Shown: positions 11,271 through 23,327 of the stretch, in pieces
Layout: every line of letters starts with the position of its first letter
Position numbering within the stretch: the first letter of the stretch is position 1
NCBI GenBank assembly: GCA_948567375.1
Contig: OX419762.1
Location: forward strand, 253,001 to 317,000
Direction of reading: 5' to 3'
DNA: 64,000 nt
From: Lunularia cruciata
Lineage: Eukaryota; Streptophyta; Marchantiopsida; Lunulariales; Lunulariaceae
Notes under the pieces: generated by a model
Told to the model about the DNA's origin: nothing
What the model saw: the letters and a program-made list of their open reading frames with translations, nothing else
Databases searched by the model: none
Program-made: the position numbers and the translations under genes

Positions 11271-12600
11271 AAATATACTACACATTTTGTCTCTATAGTA
11301 CAATTTTAGCCAACAATCACTCCTAAGGTTTCCATGTGTAATTTTATATCATATTCGCAGTAATATATTGTCCCTATCAAACACAACAAAGTAGAGTAAC
11401 TTCACTTCATCTTAACCTAGATGTTTTTCCTGATCAGAGAAGAATTAACACAACACACAAGGGGGTTGCAAGTGGAGATTTGACGGACATGAATACATTA
11501 CAGTAAATCATCCGTCACAATTCCTATTGAATGGAGAATGGAGACTGTACGGTTTTCTAAGGAAATTCTCGAAAATTTAAACTTAAAATGAGAAATCTGC
11601 CCTACTATATTTAAAAGATCTGAGCATGATGTTTAAGATTGAAACAAAGAAAGAAACCGACCTCAGAACAGAAGAAGGATTGGAAGACCCCATGAATCCG
11701 ATTAAAACAACAATGCATTGTTTTACAGATATGGACATTTAGACGTCACCTCCATATAGAATGGGGTTTACTTTCAAATTTACTGGAGGTGAGCTCATCC
11801 CGTAAATATTCAAATTAAGGACATTCATGAACATACCCACAATAAATTAGGGTTGAGTTTAATTGTTGGGCGGGAGTTGATTCTGGCCCAAAGGTCCTTC
11901 CCGTAAAAAACAAATACTCTCTTATCATACCCGTAATAATTTATGGGTACGATATGGTATGTAACAATTGTGTACGAACATGAAATTGAAGCAAGTGAAA
12001 CCCTATATACCCCGTAAAATATTTTACGAGACTATCCATATATCGCTTTACAAAATCACTATGGGGGTTTTAATTCTTGATTTTAGTCAATTTTTTGGGG
12101 CAAGGTATTGTAATCAATTATAAAATAAATTTATGAGTACTTGTAGAAGGGGATTGATTAGGAAATGAAAATTTGAGAAATGTTTCAAATTTAGGTGATG
12201 CATGTTTCAGATTTAGGTTGCATGTGTTTTAAATTAAGGTTACTTTTTATGGGTAATCTATAACCCCCAAAATACCAATCATGTTTAAAATACCCAGGAT
12301 TATTTTTGGGACTCTGTATTTGTATCTTAGTTTTTTGGTAATTTACTTCACCCTAGTGTTATCCTACCAATAAGTAGCATGAATTTCTTGGGATTCCACA
12401 TAGGCACCAAAATCTCCTAGTAGCAAATAAAAAACTGCCACAAAGGAGATAGCAAATTGACCGCAAAAGTCTCCATGTCTATAAAAGAGAGGGCATAAGA
12501 CTACCTCTACACACATATGCTCTCTCCTAACATTCTCCTTTTCACTTTGTGCAAACAAAATAACCTTCTCTTGCTCTCCACTCTTCTCTTGGTTCCAATA
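11271..12600. other. Non-coding AT-rich stretch with ACCCGTAA-type motifs
   Basis: Repeated CCCGTAA/TTACGGG-like motifs occur at about 11900-12030 and recur loosely at 37480-37560, 47140-47240 and 55815-55880. The segment at about 11394-11440 resembles 36195-36240, which lies in the flank of element A, so both may belong to one repeat family. No gene was recognised. Confidence 0.35.
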
Positions 12601-13764
12601 TGCCTATCTTGCCCATAGACGCAGGTTACAATTTGCTTGAGGAAGCCACAAAAGCAGTAAAAATCTTTGCTTTAACAAATGGTTATATCCTTAAGATTGA
12701 ATACATGCAAACTATTAGAAACCAGCCAAGAAGCATAGTTAAAATATTTTTTTGACTTGCATCCATGGCAATAAGACCACCAATCAAGCGCATCTTTGAA
12801 GTACCTTGACTCTTTGCCAAGAGTGTCATTTCTAGCTCATTATTTGTAAATAGGATAAAGATAGTAATAGTTGCTTATTTACAATGATCAATGCATAACA
12901 AACCACAAAAATGTTGCTACAGATCCAAGTGCAAAGAGCACTCTCTAGGACATAGGTTGAAATTGTTAGCAACTTGACATGCATTGGAGCACTATCTCTT
13001 GTTGTTTTGGGTGTCCTACTTGCACACAATGCTACCATTCACTCTATTTTATGGCTTTAAGCAATTTCAGGTTGAGGAGATCTACACTTGGGCAATGCGT
13101 GAGCTAGAAAGATCCTTTTAGTGTCTAAGCATCAACTCTCATGGTGTAGTTTTTGTCACCAATTGCAAACTTGCCTTGATGAACGCTATATTTGTGGTGT
13201 TTCCATATGCAACCATAATATTGTATGTTTATCTATCAACAAAAATTTGATGGCAAAGCAACACTAGACATTTTATTCAAATGATGCTCGGAAAGAGTTC
13301 ATGGGAGCATGCAAACCATTATCAACTCCCAATCAGAAGCCTAATACAAGGAGTGGTTAGATCAGCTCTTCCAAACGTATGCCTACCTTTTGAAAACATG
13401 GCTTTGCTGCTAGGAAATTTTCATTTGGCTTGAATTTGCCACATCAAGCACTTTAGCCATATTACCACATTGAGAGTTGAAAGTGATCATGCAACGCTAA
13501 AGAAATGGTTGCAAGTGTCCATTGGTGATATGGTTGGTGTCTATTTGCTGCTTGAGAGAGCATGCAATGAGCAAGAATGTAACCTTAGTTAGCTACTCAC
13601 GTCCAATAGATGCATAATCTCATTGAACTCAACATCCTTTGTTGAAAATTTTTAAGAAAACTATCTCCTGCAACACCATGAAGTAAGCCTTGAAATAGTA
13701 CTACAAATCTTTGGCACCTCAAGACAAACCATGCGGTAATATTTTTACCTTGTATACCTTATAG
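12600..13764 (+). pseudogene. MULE/FAR1-type transposase relic, N-terminal and catalytic part
   Basis: With stops and frameshifts ignored, the plus strand reads like a Mutator-like/FAR1-family transposase. At about 13070-13250 it has QVEEIYTWAMRELE, VFVTNCKLALMNAIFVVFP (the family's V-T-D-R-E-L-A-L-M-N-A motif, with the catalytic Asp changed to Asn) and a degenerate zinc-ligand strand. At about 13465-13560 it has RVESDHATLKKWLQ, matching the family's RVES-H--LK segment. The end near 13764 is cut by the LTR of element A. A putative continuation with a C-terminal zinc knuckle lies at 36069-36625. Function is certainly lost. The family call rests on these motifs only. Confidence 0.65.
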
Positions 13765-14353
13765 TGTAATATTCAAGGATAGGAGAACTCCCAATGGGAC
13801 CACAAGAGAGAAAACACAAAGCTTCAACATTCAATACTTTGATGCTCCAAATGAGCACCTTATCTTATCATATAGCAAAGAATATTCCCTCAAAGGAAAC
13901 TAAACCCTTGGATTAGATACATGGATTGGTGGCCTATCAGCAAGCTCCACCCTTAGATTAGTTGTATGGATGGGTGACATGTTGGTCCTTGTCTTATCTG
14001 GTTGGTCAAACAAGTTTGAATAGAGAGATTTAGTGAATCTTCCTATGATTGGTCAAAATTGCATGGGTGAGGTACCATTGGAAAGCTCTCAATGAGGCAA
14101 AAAATGGAGGGAGATTGCAAGGATTTTCCCTTGGAGGAAGGAAAATTTTCCATTTTTGAAGCCTAATTCATCTGTTTAGGTCTCTAAAATCAGCTCAAAG
14201 TTTTTAGTGTTTTCAACTCCTCCCCTATTAGTGAAAGTACTCTTTTGGTGAAATCTCTATTTCATCTACTAAGTCCACCATATATAACATCCTTCCAAAT
14301 ATTATTGAGCCAATTTTCACCTTTAGATAATATGTCTAGCTATTGGTATTACA
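13765..14353 (-). repeat. 3' LTR of element A (LTR1 family)
   Basis: On the minus strand it runs TGTAATACCAATAGC to GAATATTACA (589 bp) and is homologous along its length to the other LTR1 copies. The last bases abut the MULE relic at 13764. Confidence 0.85.
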
Positions 14354-15616
14354 AACCTCTCTCCTTTTAAGATGCAATATCATGGTTGCAAAGTTGCTCA
14401 AAAGATTGCACTAACATTGATGCATGGGTCAAGTTGGCTATAGGCTCCCATGTTGCTCCATATGATGGATACCCTTTCCAATGTACAAGATATTCCACAT
14501 GCGGATGGCGGGTACCACATATGCATTTTTGGAGAATTTGTGCACCGTCATATTCCTCTATGCCATCAATGAGTGTTGGACAAGGTCTAACTTCTTGTAT
14601 GGAAAGAAAGTGGGGCAATTGAGGTGACTATTTATGTAGTAAGGAAACATGGAACATTGGATGGATCTTCATGTGTGGTGGCAGCTTGAGGTGAGCCAAT
14701 TCAACAAAGGATGGGAAAAGGCCCAATAAAATGAGGTTTGAGCTAATGAGGGCCAACTAATGTGAGGTTGGTTGTGGACAGCCAAATGTGATCTCCAATA
14801 TTGAACTCCATGTAACAACAATGTGCATTGCATACTAATTTTTTCAATTTTGGGTGATCTTCAACCTTTGCTTGGCGTTGTCCACACCTTGTTGGATTTT
14901 AGAAACAAAAGTGTTGACAATGTCATCCTTGGTAGCCATCAGGCAGATCTTCATCAAGCTTGAAGGTGTGAAAGGGTGCGCTTCATACATGAGGAAGAAT
15001 GGTGTGACTTGTGTGGATTCATTGAATTATTGTTGGCAAATTCTGCCATTGGAAGTAACTTGTCCCACCTCTCTTGCTCATCTAAGGTAAAGCACCAAAG
15101 AATTTTCTCAATAGTGCAATTAGCCAAATCTGATTTTCCATTGTGGACATAAGCCATGGACATGGCCATCTTGGTTTTGAATATGCCAAAGAGTGTTCTC
15201 CAAAACAAACTAGTGAATTGAGTGCCTCTATTGGTGATGAGCACTTGAGACATGCTATCGTGAGAAAAGAATACCATTAAGTACAATTGAGCTTATTGTG
15301 GAGCAATCATATCCTTAGTGGTAGGATGCACATGAATCATTTTGTTGAGTTGGTGGCAGTCTAAGATAGAATCAAACTCTAAGGTGATCTTGAGCAATTC
15401 ACAAAAACCAGATCTAAACTTACTTGTTCCCAATGTTGTGTAGGAGTAGGGACGAGTTGAAGGAGTCCAACAAGAGCTTGATTAAAAGCTTTATTTTGTT
15501 GAAAAAGTAGAGAACTTTGAATGTACTCTACCACATTATTGCTCATCTTGGGCCAATAGTAATGGCATTTGATTGCAACTAAGATCTTGTCTACTCCAAC
15601 ATGACTTGCAATATTG
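14354..15616 (-). pseudogene. Integrase and chromodomain of element A
   Basis: Minus-strand frames include the integrase zinc-binding segment (15642-15379: HVGVDKILVAIKCHYYWPK, ending in degenerate Cys positions), the core (15286-14954) and a chromodomain (14618-14367: ILQKCICGTRHPHVEYLVHW, KGYPSYGATWEPIANL). The second catalytic Asp is Asn (ITNRGTQFTSLFW), while the Glu region (NCTIEKIL) remains. The chromodomain frame is still open over 83 codons. Element C interrupts the region at about 15616. Confidence 0.82.
14356..14368 (-). promoter_or_regulatory. Polypurine tract of element A
   Basis: On the minus strand, AAAAGGAGAGAGG lies two bases before the 3' LTR start TGTAATACC. It is the plus-strand primer for reverse transcription. 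Element B has the equivalent AAAAGGAAGGAGG. Confidence 0.8.
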
Positions 15617-16261
15617 TGCATATATACATTGCTACACAACATACGTTGTTGTCAACATCACACACTATAGAAGCACAACTCACATATAATTCATACATGG
15701 ATTTTAAAGTGACACAATAATCAATTTGTTCACACAACTCGAATCACACTCAATCAGATTAATACTTGATCTGTCACTCAATAATCTTCCAATAATTGTG
15801 CAATGATTGCAATCAAGCCACACCCACTTTAGCTAAAATAATACATGTGACGCTCATCGGCCTCTATCCACCATAGCTAGGAACTCAAAGGCTCAACATC
15901 AAAGAAGTGAGCTCTCTTGAGCTACACTTTGGAAGTATACCCCTTGTCTCCAACCCTAACAGTCCCATTGAAGGCACATCCGGCAGTGCGAGTGACAATG
16001 AGCCTTACCATGTAGTTAGTACTCCAAACACAAAGTCTCACCATCAACAAGTAGTCTATGAGTAACTAAAATGAGTAACCAAAATACTCCTAACTACCAA
16101 CACTACTACTCTAAAGTCCGAACAATCTAGGTACGGTACTACAAATGGTGTGATAGTTGTCGTGCATATATACATCACTACATAACATACATTGCTATCA
16201 ACATCACGCACTATAGAACACAACTCACACATAAGTCATACATGGACTCTAAAGTGCCACA
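15617..16261 (-). repeat. 3' LTR region of element C with duplicated 98-bp block
   Basis: On the minus strand the LTR begins TGTGGCACTTTAGAGTCC at 16261, directly after the purine tract. The order is block X (16163-16261), the 440-bp body Y (15715-16160), then a second X (15617-15714). X contains CATATATACAT, CACTATAGAA and CATACATGGA. The other LTR at 21617-22052 contains only Y. Confidence 0.7.
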
Positions 16262-16271
16262 ATTTCCCCCT
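16262..16271 (-). promoter_or_regulatory. Polypurine tract of element C
   Basis: The minus strand reads AGGGGGAAAT directly before the LTR start TGTGGCAC. This fixes the orientation of the element and the left LTR as its 3' LTR. Confidence 0.65.
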
Positions 16272-16989
16272 AGCTGGCAGTTAGGTCCCTTTAACTCCAA
16301 ATAGCCATCTGCTCCAAGTATATGGTAGACCCTATGGTGGGCAAAAGATCAGGAGACCGGGTGCTATCAAGCCCCATTGTTAGTTGCTTATCTACAATGT
16401 ATACCATATAAAGGATGAATAACTATTGGTCAAGTACATCTAGGACATAACCATTGTCCTTGAGGAACCACCATGAGGGGAGGAGTCAAACATGCCATAT
16501 GTCATCCTTCAAATAACTATCATACACTAATATAGTAACAACTCCACTAGAGGAGCCGCATAACATACACCTCAACCCTACACATACAAGTGCCAAACTT
16601 GGGTCCATAGTACCATCAATGTTTGGGAGGTTGCATGATGCACAATTTTGTACATGATCATTCCAAACAACACCATCTCGTCCTTCCAACCCAAGGACTC
16701 CAAATGGCAAAACCTTGTGCACTCTCAAGATAATGTGACCTATAGAAACATCAAATGTTGTTGGTGTTGTTTGCTATAGATATACATAGTAATTTGGATG
16801 AAATTCATAGATCAAGGGTCTATAACCTCCTCCTTGAATAATAATATAACATAAGGTATCCCTATGCTAAGAAATTGCTAAGTTCTCAAAGGCCATTGGC
16901 ATCACTCTCCAAAAGATCTCTACCCATTGAGAACATGCGCTCATTCATACATTTGGATCATCCAAGTCCAAACTATATTAGCATCTTGG

Positions 16990-17600
16990 CAAAAAGCTAC
17001 AAGTAAATCCAGATCTCAACCATAGAGTAGAACTTACCTTCCTCCCTAATAAGCAATTGATGATCCAAAGTATTAAAGACCTTTGCATGCCCAATCACAT
17101 CAAAGATTTCCTCCGGTGGAGGCATGGGATACCAATCAGCCCTAGTTTGTTGGTTGATAGGATGGTAATCTCCACACATCCACCTATCTATGTAGTTGTC
17201 ATGCATATCCTTCTTGGCTGGTATCACTATAGTTGATGCATACTCTCAATGTGAAATCTCCACCAAACTAGATTTAAAAAAATCTCTACTTTGGCTTTGA
17301 CTCAATACGTATCCCATGTCACTATATCTATAAGGAAAACTAATGTATTGCTAGTAAGCTCAATCCAAATACCAAGTCCCTTTAGAGCACCCAAATCCTT
17401 CATATTGAAGGGAAAAAAACTCATGTAGCACCTCATGAACCTCCAAACTCTTTGTCTTTCCACTCTTGAAGCTTGGGTCCAAGATCTGGCTCCCAAGTAT
17501 CCTCTGTAACTGTTGCATGAGTGGAAGACAACCTAACTTGCCACTACATTGGGCCTTGGGAGCAGTAGTTTTTCATACTAGGGTTGGAACCATAAGATGT
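16990..17600 (-). pseudogene. Reverse transcriptase fragment of element C
   Basis: The minus-strand frame at 17227-16997 reads IVIPAKKDMHDNYIDRWMCG then DYHPINQQTRADWYPMPPPE and GHAKVFNTLDHQLLIREEGK. This matches the fingers and early palm of a Ty3/gypsy RT, including the KVF-TLD segment with the first catalytic Asp. The YxDD-box part was not found downstream, so the domain appears truncated. It differs clearly in sequence from the RTs of elements A, B and E. Confidence 0.75.
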
Positions 17601-18759
17601 GTCCCAAGAATACAGTGTCCACTTGATCCATTGCTCCCAACATGTGCTTGAATTGTCTTGATAGGCACAAAGCTCACGTGTTTGAGTGGTGATGCCTATC
17701 AAGCACATCCAACGCTACTTTGCTCTACCAAGCCAAGGCTCAAAATCCAAGTCAAACAGTTCAAATCCATAGCCTAACCTAACACCTAATGCTTGGATGC
17801 CTCTAACACTAATGGAATAGCGGTGATACTAATGCAAAAACCCATTGCACACTCTCTCTCATTGCCATTGGGCCAATTGCTGTAATTGTGAGTCCCAAAC
17901 CAGTCTAGGACCTCCCTCTCAAAAAGCATAGGAGCCTCGGAAACTCATAAGTGTGAGAAAAGTGGCTTCGGGCTGTCCAAATAGGTTCACCACTACCATT
18001 GGTGACCTATCAGCCACTACCACCATTTGAGACTAACGCCCAACATCCAAGATATCATCAATAGTGAGATGGTCTAGTCGTTGGATCCTATCATAAGTAT
18101 GCTATAGAACCTCTTTAGGTAAGAAGTTCATCCACCAAAGACAAAGATGATGAGCTTGTGATCCCACTCTAGCTACATCCAACAACATGATAGATCCTAT
18201 CCAAGGATGCAAATCCACTATCAATCACCTTTGCTCTAATAGTAAGAACCACATCATCCCTATTATCACAAAGCATGGTAGCCAACTAGAGTATTGAGGT
18301 TGGATCAACTCTCAAAGAAATCATGTCATTGGTTGAGAATACCGGAAAGTGCATAATAAATTGAGCCCCTCTTAACATTGAGCTAGACTCAATCAATGTA
18401 ATAGTAGGTGGCTAACTAGTAGGTAGTCCATAATGTGCTCCATCACTACCTACCACACATGCACTAGGGCATCTAGGAGCTATGGATATTGTCTAACCTG
18501 TCTATGAACCTCTCCTCTCTATGGGTCCAACTCCACTAATGCTCCTCTAGGCTTTGGGCAATATACTTCACTCCTAGTCATTGTGGCAAAGGCATCTACC
18601 TATACTACTCCACATATGAAATCCAAGACATCTGTCTCACCAGCATATGAGGTGGAAGCCTGAACATTAGAATCTAATCTCCTCTCAACTATGGGCATGC
18701 TAGCCAATCTTTGCTCCAACTTCTCAACCAAGTACACATGGCTCTATTGAAGCAAGGGT

Positions 18760-20050
18760 TGATACTACACCCCTACTAGGTGTGGATCATCTACCATGTG
18801 CCATAACAGCCCTACCACTCTGTAACTCCGGGTGTAGGTCAAAGCGTTGGTCACTAGTGTGACCAAATCTATGGGAATACTAACAATATCTTTGTGTTGG
18901 CTATGATGCATCAGAGGTATTTGGTCCGCTACCTTGAGTGCACTCTCTCTTGTGGTGAGGTCCACCACAAGTCCAACAAGCAACACCACCACTCACTAGC
19001 TATTGTTAACCTAAAAATGAAAGTAAGGATCTAGCAACACAAGGCCCTCCACTTGCTCCATAAGATCTAGGCTATCCATCTTGTCCTCAAAAGCCAACAT
19101 GGCATGGTGCACTTTGCTGCAATCTAGAAGAAGTAATAAATGAGGATGAGGTCTTCCTACCAAATCTAGATATTACCACTCTCTCCTCCACCATTTTGAG
19201 CTCAATATGATTAGCCAAACCAAAGACCACTGCCAAAGTAGGCTAAGTAGCCTATAAAAACATAGCATCATAGACTCTACGTTACAACTCCATGTCCAAT
19301 ATCCCATACCAAAATTGGACTGCTTGAGCCTTAGTAACTCCTTGAGTAAAACTGATCAGCTGTCTCATGTGAGTGTATACCTTGCGTAGGCTCTCTCCAA
19401 CCTTCCACTAGAACTCTTGCAAGCTCCTTAACTTGTCAATTTGCACTCCCTAGTAGTTTTGCCTCAAACATTACAAGAACTCCACCATAGAGTTAAATTG
19501 TAATTCTACATCACCTCCTAAGTAGTATCTCCACTCGTAGTAGCACCATCTCCAAGAGATCCACCAATGCTACTTGAGCTAGAACTTGTGGGTACTGTCG
19601 GATCTAACCTTAGAAACTAAGCCTAAAGTGATGGAGACATAGTTTAGAGACCAATACTATCTTCATAGCTCAACTTCCTCCAAGTGAGCTCTCATGAACT
19701 AATGGTAGTTTTCCATTGGAGGACCCTCCAAGTATTGAAACAACCCTTCTATGCCATGAAAGGTATGAACAAAGTCGGGTTCCGTATCTATTGCAAATCA
19801 CACCAATTATCAAACTCCTGGATGAAGTCATCCAACTCAATGGTACCCACTATACCATAGTAATACCTAGGGCCTTTAGAAGCCTCATAAATCTTATCCA
19901 TATCCCACAACAATAGTGCGGACATACCAAGTGCACTCTCAATTGAATCAACTCCTATGTTAAACTCCAACTTAGAGTCAATCTCCTTTCTCACTAGGAC
20001 TTTAGATACAAACTCATAGCAAGTAACACTTTGGGTAAACCCCATTGTGT
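18760..20050 (-). pseudogene. Gag with zinc knuckle of element C
   Basis: The interior lies upstream of RT in element order. A frame at 20045-19788 reads as an N-terminal Gag-like segment of about 85 residues, and near 18990-18900 the minus strand reads C-W-T-C-G-G-P-H-H-K-R-E-C, a CCHC knuckle. Several stops separate the pieces. The Gag call relies on position and the knuckle; the N-terminal part is not independently recognisable. Confidence 0.55.
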
Positions 20051-21616
20051 ACTAAGTGTTATCTCCTTTAGAATCCCCAAAGAACTCCATCATGATAAAG
20101 TAACCAAAAACTACAACCTTCAATTGGAACCACCGCAAGTACCCCACAAAAAATCACCATAAAGTGCCAACACCTCCAAGTGCCAACAACTAACCACCAA
20201 CTAAATATCACTTACTAATGTAGCTCTAATTATGACAACTACACTAGGAGAAAGGGTAACCTATAACATGCCATCACAACACGCACTCTCATGGTTTGCA
20301 GGTCATCACTTCCTACCTCATCGGAGAGAAACATAGGTAGTCTAATTGGTCATCACTCACTACCGAGAGCACACTAGAGCACCAACGCTCTAAAGTCAGG
20401 GCATCTCAGATAAACATGGTGCACAAATAGGAAGTAGAGAATGAAGGAGGTCCAATCATAAGAAAAATTCTTCATCTCATAAATCAATACTAGATTGACT
20501 TGCCACCATTTGGCATTTGATATAATAGGAGTTATCTACTTCCTAAGCTACCAAGATCACCAAGAATATTATCAAAGTGTCTCTCCTAGCCAAAGCTACA
20601 AGTGTATATGTAACAATGGGATAGTTATTAGGATAACAAGTGAAGGTGGACCAATTGGCTAAGGCACAAGTCTACGAATCAAAGATCTAGGGGTCAAACC
20701 TTGTTGCGCATAATCTAGCAAGGTGGGCAGATTTTATCAAACAATGACCAAAATCTACTCTAATCAACTCTACGCTAGGCTAGAAGGGCTAATTTGCCCT
20801 TCTAGGCCTTTGTAGCCTCTCATAGCCCACAACCATTTAGAGCCTTGAAGCCTCTAAATGCCAAAATTCAACCAAATGAGACCTTTCTTGTTGCCAATTC
20901 AAAGCCTATCCAAATCTTCCAATTTGGCCAAGCTCTTCCAACTTGAGCCAAAATTGACATAAATCTCTAAAGTTGGCTGACCGCCATATCCTTTGCTCAC
21001 TCTCCACTTGAGTAAAATTGAAAAGATGAGGTTCTCTAAATCACAAATTTACAAAGAAAGGTTTCGAACTCCACCTTTAATTTCACATTTTGAGGCCTTT
21101 CTTCTAACCTCTTCAAACCCTCTCCAAATCTAGCAAAACTCTTCCAAATCTGGCCAAGCCCTTTCATCTCAAGCCAAAATTTGATGCAAACTTAGCCAAA
21201 ATCTAACATATATCCGTAAAGTTGGCCGATTGCCAAATCTTTTGCTAACTCTCCACTTGAGCTAAATTGAAAAGATAAGGTTCTCCAAATCACAAAATCA
21301 CAGGGATAGGTTCTTGACTCTATTTTCAATTTCATTTTTTATGCTCAATTTGCACCAAATTGGTCTTGCTTTCACATCTTGAGCTAAAAAAAAACACCAC
21401 TGCTCAAAATTGAATGTCTTCTTAGCAAAATTTGGCTAGTGCTTCCGCACACCATCTACCTCACTACCAAATTTGCTTCAATTCAAGATTTTATGTACAT
21501 GATCACTCCTAGGGAGGATTTGAACCTCAATTGAGCTACCAACAATCAGCAAGGCTTGGAGATACCACCCACTCTTTAGTTCTTGCACCTAATTTCCCTT
21601 GAACTCACTTCTCTCA

Positions 21617-22052
21617 TGTAATCAATTTGTTCACACAACTCAAATCACACTCAATTAGATCAATACTTGATATGTCACTCAATAATCTGCCAACAATTCA
21701 GCATTGATTACAATCAAACCACATCCACTCTAGCTAAGAGAGTCCACAAGACGCTCACCGCCCTATGTCCACCATAGCAAAGAACTTGAATGCTGAACAT
21801 CAAAGAAGTTGGCTCTCTGGAGCTGCACTTCAAAGGTATAGTCCTTGGTCTCCAACCCTAATGGTCCTATTGATGGCACATATGACATTGCAAATGGTGC
21901 AAGTGATAGAGTGCCCCATAATGTAGTCAATATCCCAAACACAAAATCTCATTGTCAATAAGTAGTCTATGAGTAACTACCAAAAGACTCATGACTACCA
22001 ACATTACTACTCTAGAGTTTGATCTAGGTACGATGCTACAAATGGCGTAACA
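21617..22052 (-). repeat. 5' LTR of element C
   Basis: This 436-bp block on the minus strand runs TGTTACGCCATTTGTAGC to AAATTGATTACA. It aligns along its length with 15715-16160. It lacks the 98-bp X block that starts the other LTR. No standard tRNA-iMet primer site follows it, so the primer is unknown. Confidence 0.75.
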
Positions 22053-23022
22053 ACAATGGCGGAATCATGCTAGGATGGTGGTTCTTATGTTTGTGGCATT
22101 TGGAATCCATAACTTTCCATCACAAAAAGGTGAGTCCTTGAGTACTGGATACACCTTTGGATGTTAAGGTCCTACAATCTTTGTGTCATTTTTTGTAGTA
22201 GCAAGAATCTTTGGCCTAAATTCGAGGTTCATCTTGACCTCTACCACCAGACTATTTATCATAGGAATACAAATGAATGCATCTACAAGTTGCTTCTCCT
22301 TCCACATATGTGATTGTCATGTTGAATCATTGTCTCCACACTACCCACTTAATCTATCGATAAGATAGATCTTTTTATGTCTCCAAGTAGACTAGAGGTT
22401 TATGGTCTCTCTCCACTACAAATGCCTTCTTGCTAAGATAATGCTTCCAATGTTTGGTTGCTAGGACAATGGCTAACTCTTCTTGTTCAATGGTGTGAGA
22501 GTTGCATTCTATTGGTAATAGCTCTCAAGAGAAATATGCAATTGGGTGTCATCTATCATTTTATTCTTGTTGTAGGACTACTCTTATTGCAATGCCTGGT
22601 GCATTTGTTGCTAACTTGATTGGATGTTTTGGATCATATTATTTCAAGATTGGTGCATGATGTAATGCGTCTTTCAGTTCCCAAAAGGCCAATTCTTATG
22701 CGGTTCTCCACATTCACGTCTTCTTCTTGCCAAGTAATGTTGCTAGAGGTTTTTTGACCTTAGAGAAGTCATTGAATCAACAATTGAACCCCATCAATCC
22801 CAATGAAATCTTGATTTTAGTCTGATCTTTTGAAGCATCCTATTTCTAATTGACCTCTATTTTATTTATTAACACTTGGATACCTTTTTTACTTACTCTC
22901 TGCCCCATGTAGTTTATTTCTATCTTGCCAAACTTGCATTTTGAGATTTTGGTATACAACTAATTTTGGCATACAATTTGGAGGACTTCTCATAAATGTT
23001 GCTTGTGCTCTATCATCATCCT
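22053..23022 (-). pseudogene. RT C-terminal and RNase H part of element A
   Basis: The sequence aligns with element B at about 62975-63915 on the minus strand, with many substitutions that create stops. It ends at the solo LTR2 at 23023, and the remainder of RT resumes at 28895. Joining the flanks around both insertions matches element B with no missing bases apart from the target duplications. Confidence 0.8.
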
Positions 23023-23315
23023 TGGTAAAGACCGAGATCAAGGAGAGAAATAACAAAATGGAAGATCACATTGGTACACTTGAATGAGGAAAAATCTGAA
23101 TGCCTAGCATGAGCTTGGGCTTTGGTATTTATAGTAAGCATACAAGGCTCTTTAGAAACATCTTCCTAGAAGTCACCATTTTGCATGCATGTTATCCAAC
23201 ACTTGGAAGGTACCAAGTAGCTTACTAGATAGTTCTAGAATATTCTAGACTAATTTGGCTTATTTCATATTTCATTACTCTTGACTAACTCATTAGTAAA
23301 CTTCATATTGTTATA
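23023..23315 (-). mobile_element. Solo LTR2 (minus orientation, internally deleted) with ATCCT/ATCTT target duplication
   Basis: The reverse complement runs TATAACAATATGAAG to TCTTTACCA and matches LTR2 copies, but about 120 bp of the middle is missing. Flanks are ATCCT (23018-23022) and ATCTT (23316-23320). It carries a perfect three-unit heat-shock element at 23233-23245. It sits 12 bp from the 5' LTR of element E in opposite orientation. Confidence 0.8.
23233..23245. promoter_or_regulatory. Perfect heat-shock element in the solo LTR2
   Basis: TTC-TA-GAA-TA-TTC, followed by TA-GAC as a near-perfect fourth unit. This is the canonical nTTCnnGAAnnTTCn site bound by heat-shock factor trimers. 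It lies upstream of the LTR's TATA-like sequence in the element's own orientation. Confidence 0.65.
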
Positions 23316-23327
23316 ATCTTACTATAA

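Larger units (their letters stand above)
15617..22052 (-). mobile_element. Gypsy element C (LTR3 family) inserted in element A
   Basis: Direct repeats of about 440 bp (15715-16160 and 21617-22052) bound a minus-strand interior containing gag- and RT-like sequence and a purine tract. The interruption is shown by element A: text before 15617 and after 22052 joins into the sequence seen uninterrupted in element B near 62940-62975. An extra 98-bp block flanks the left LTR on both sides. The interior is only about 5.3 kb and no integrase was recognised, so pol is probably deleted. Confidence 0.75.
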
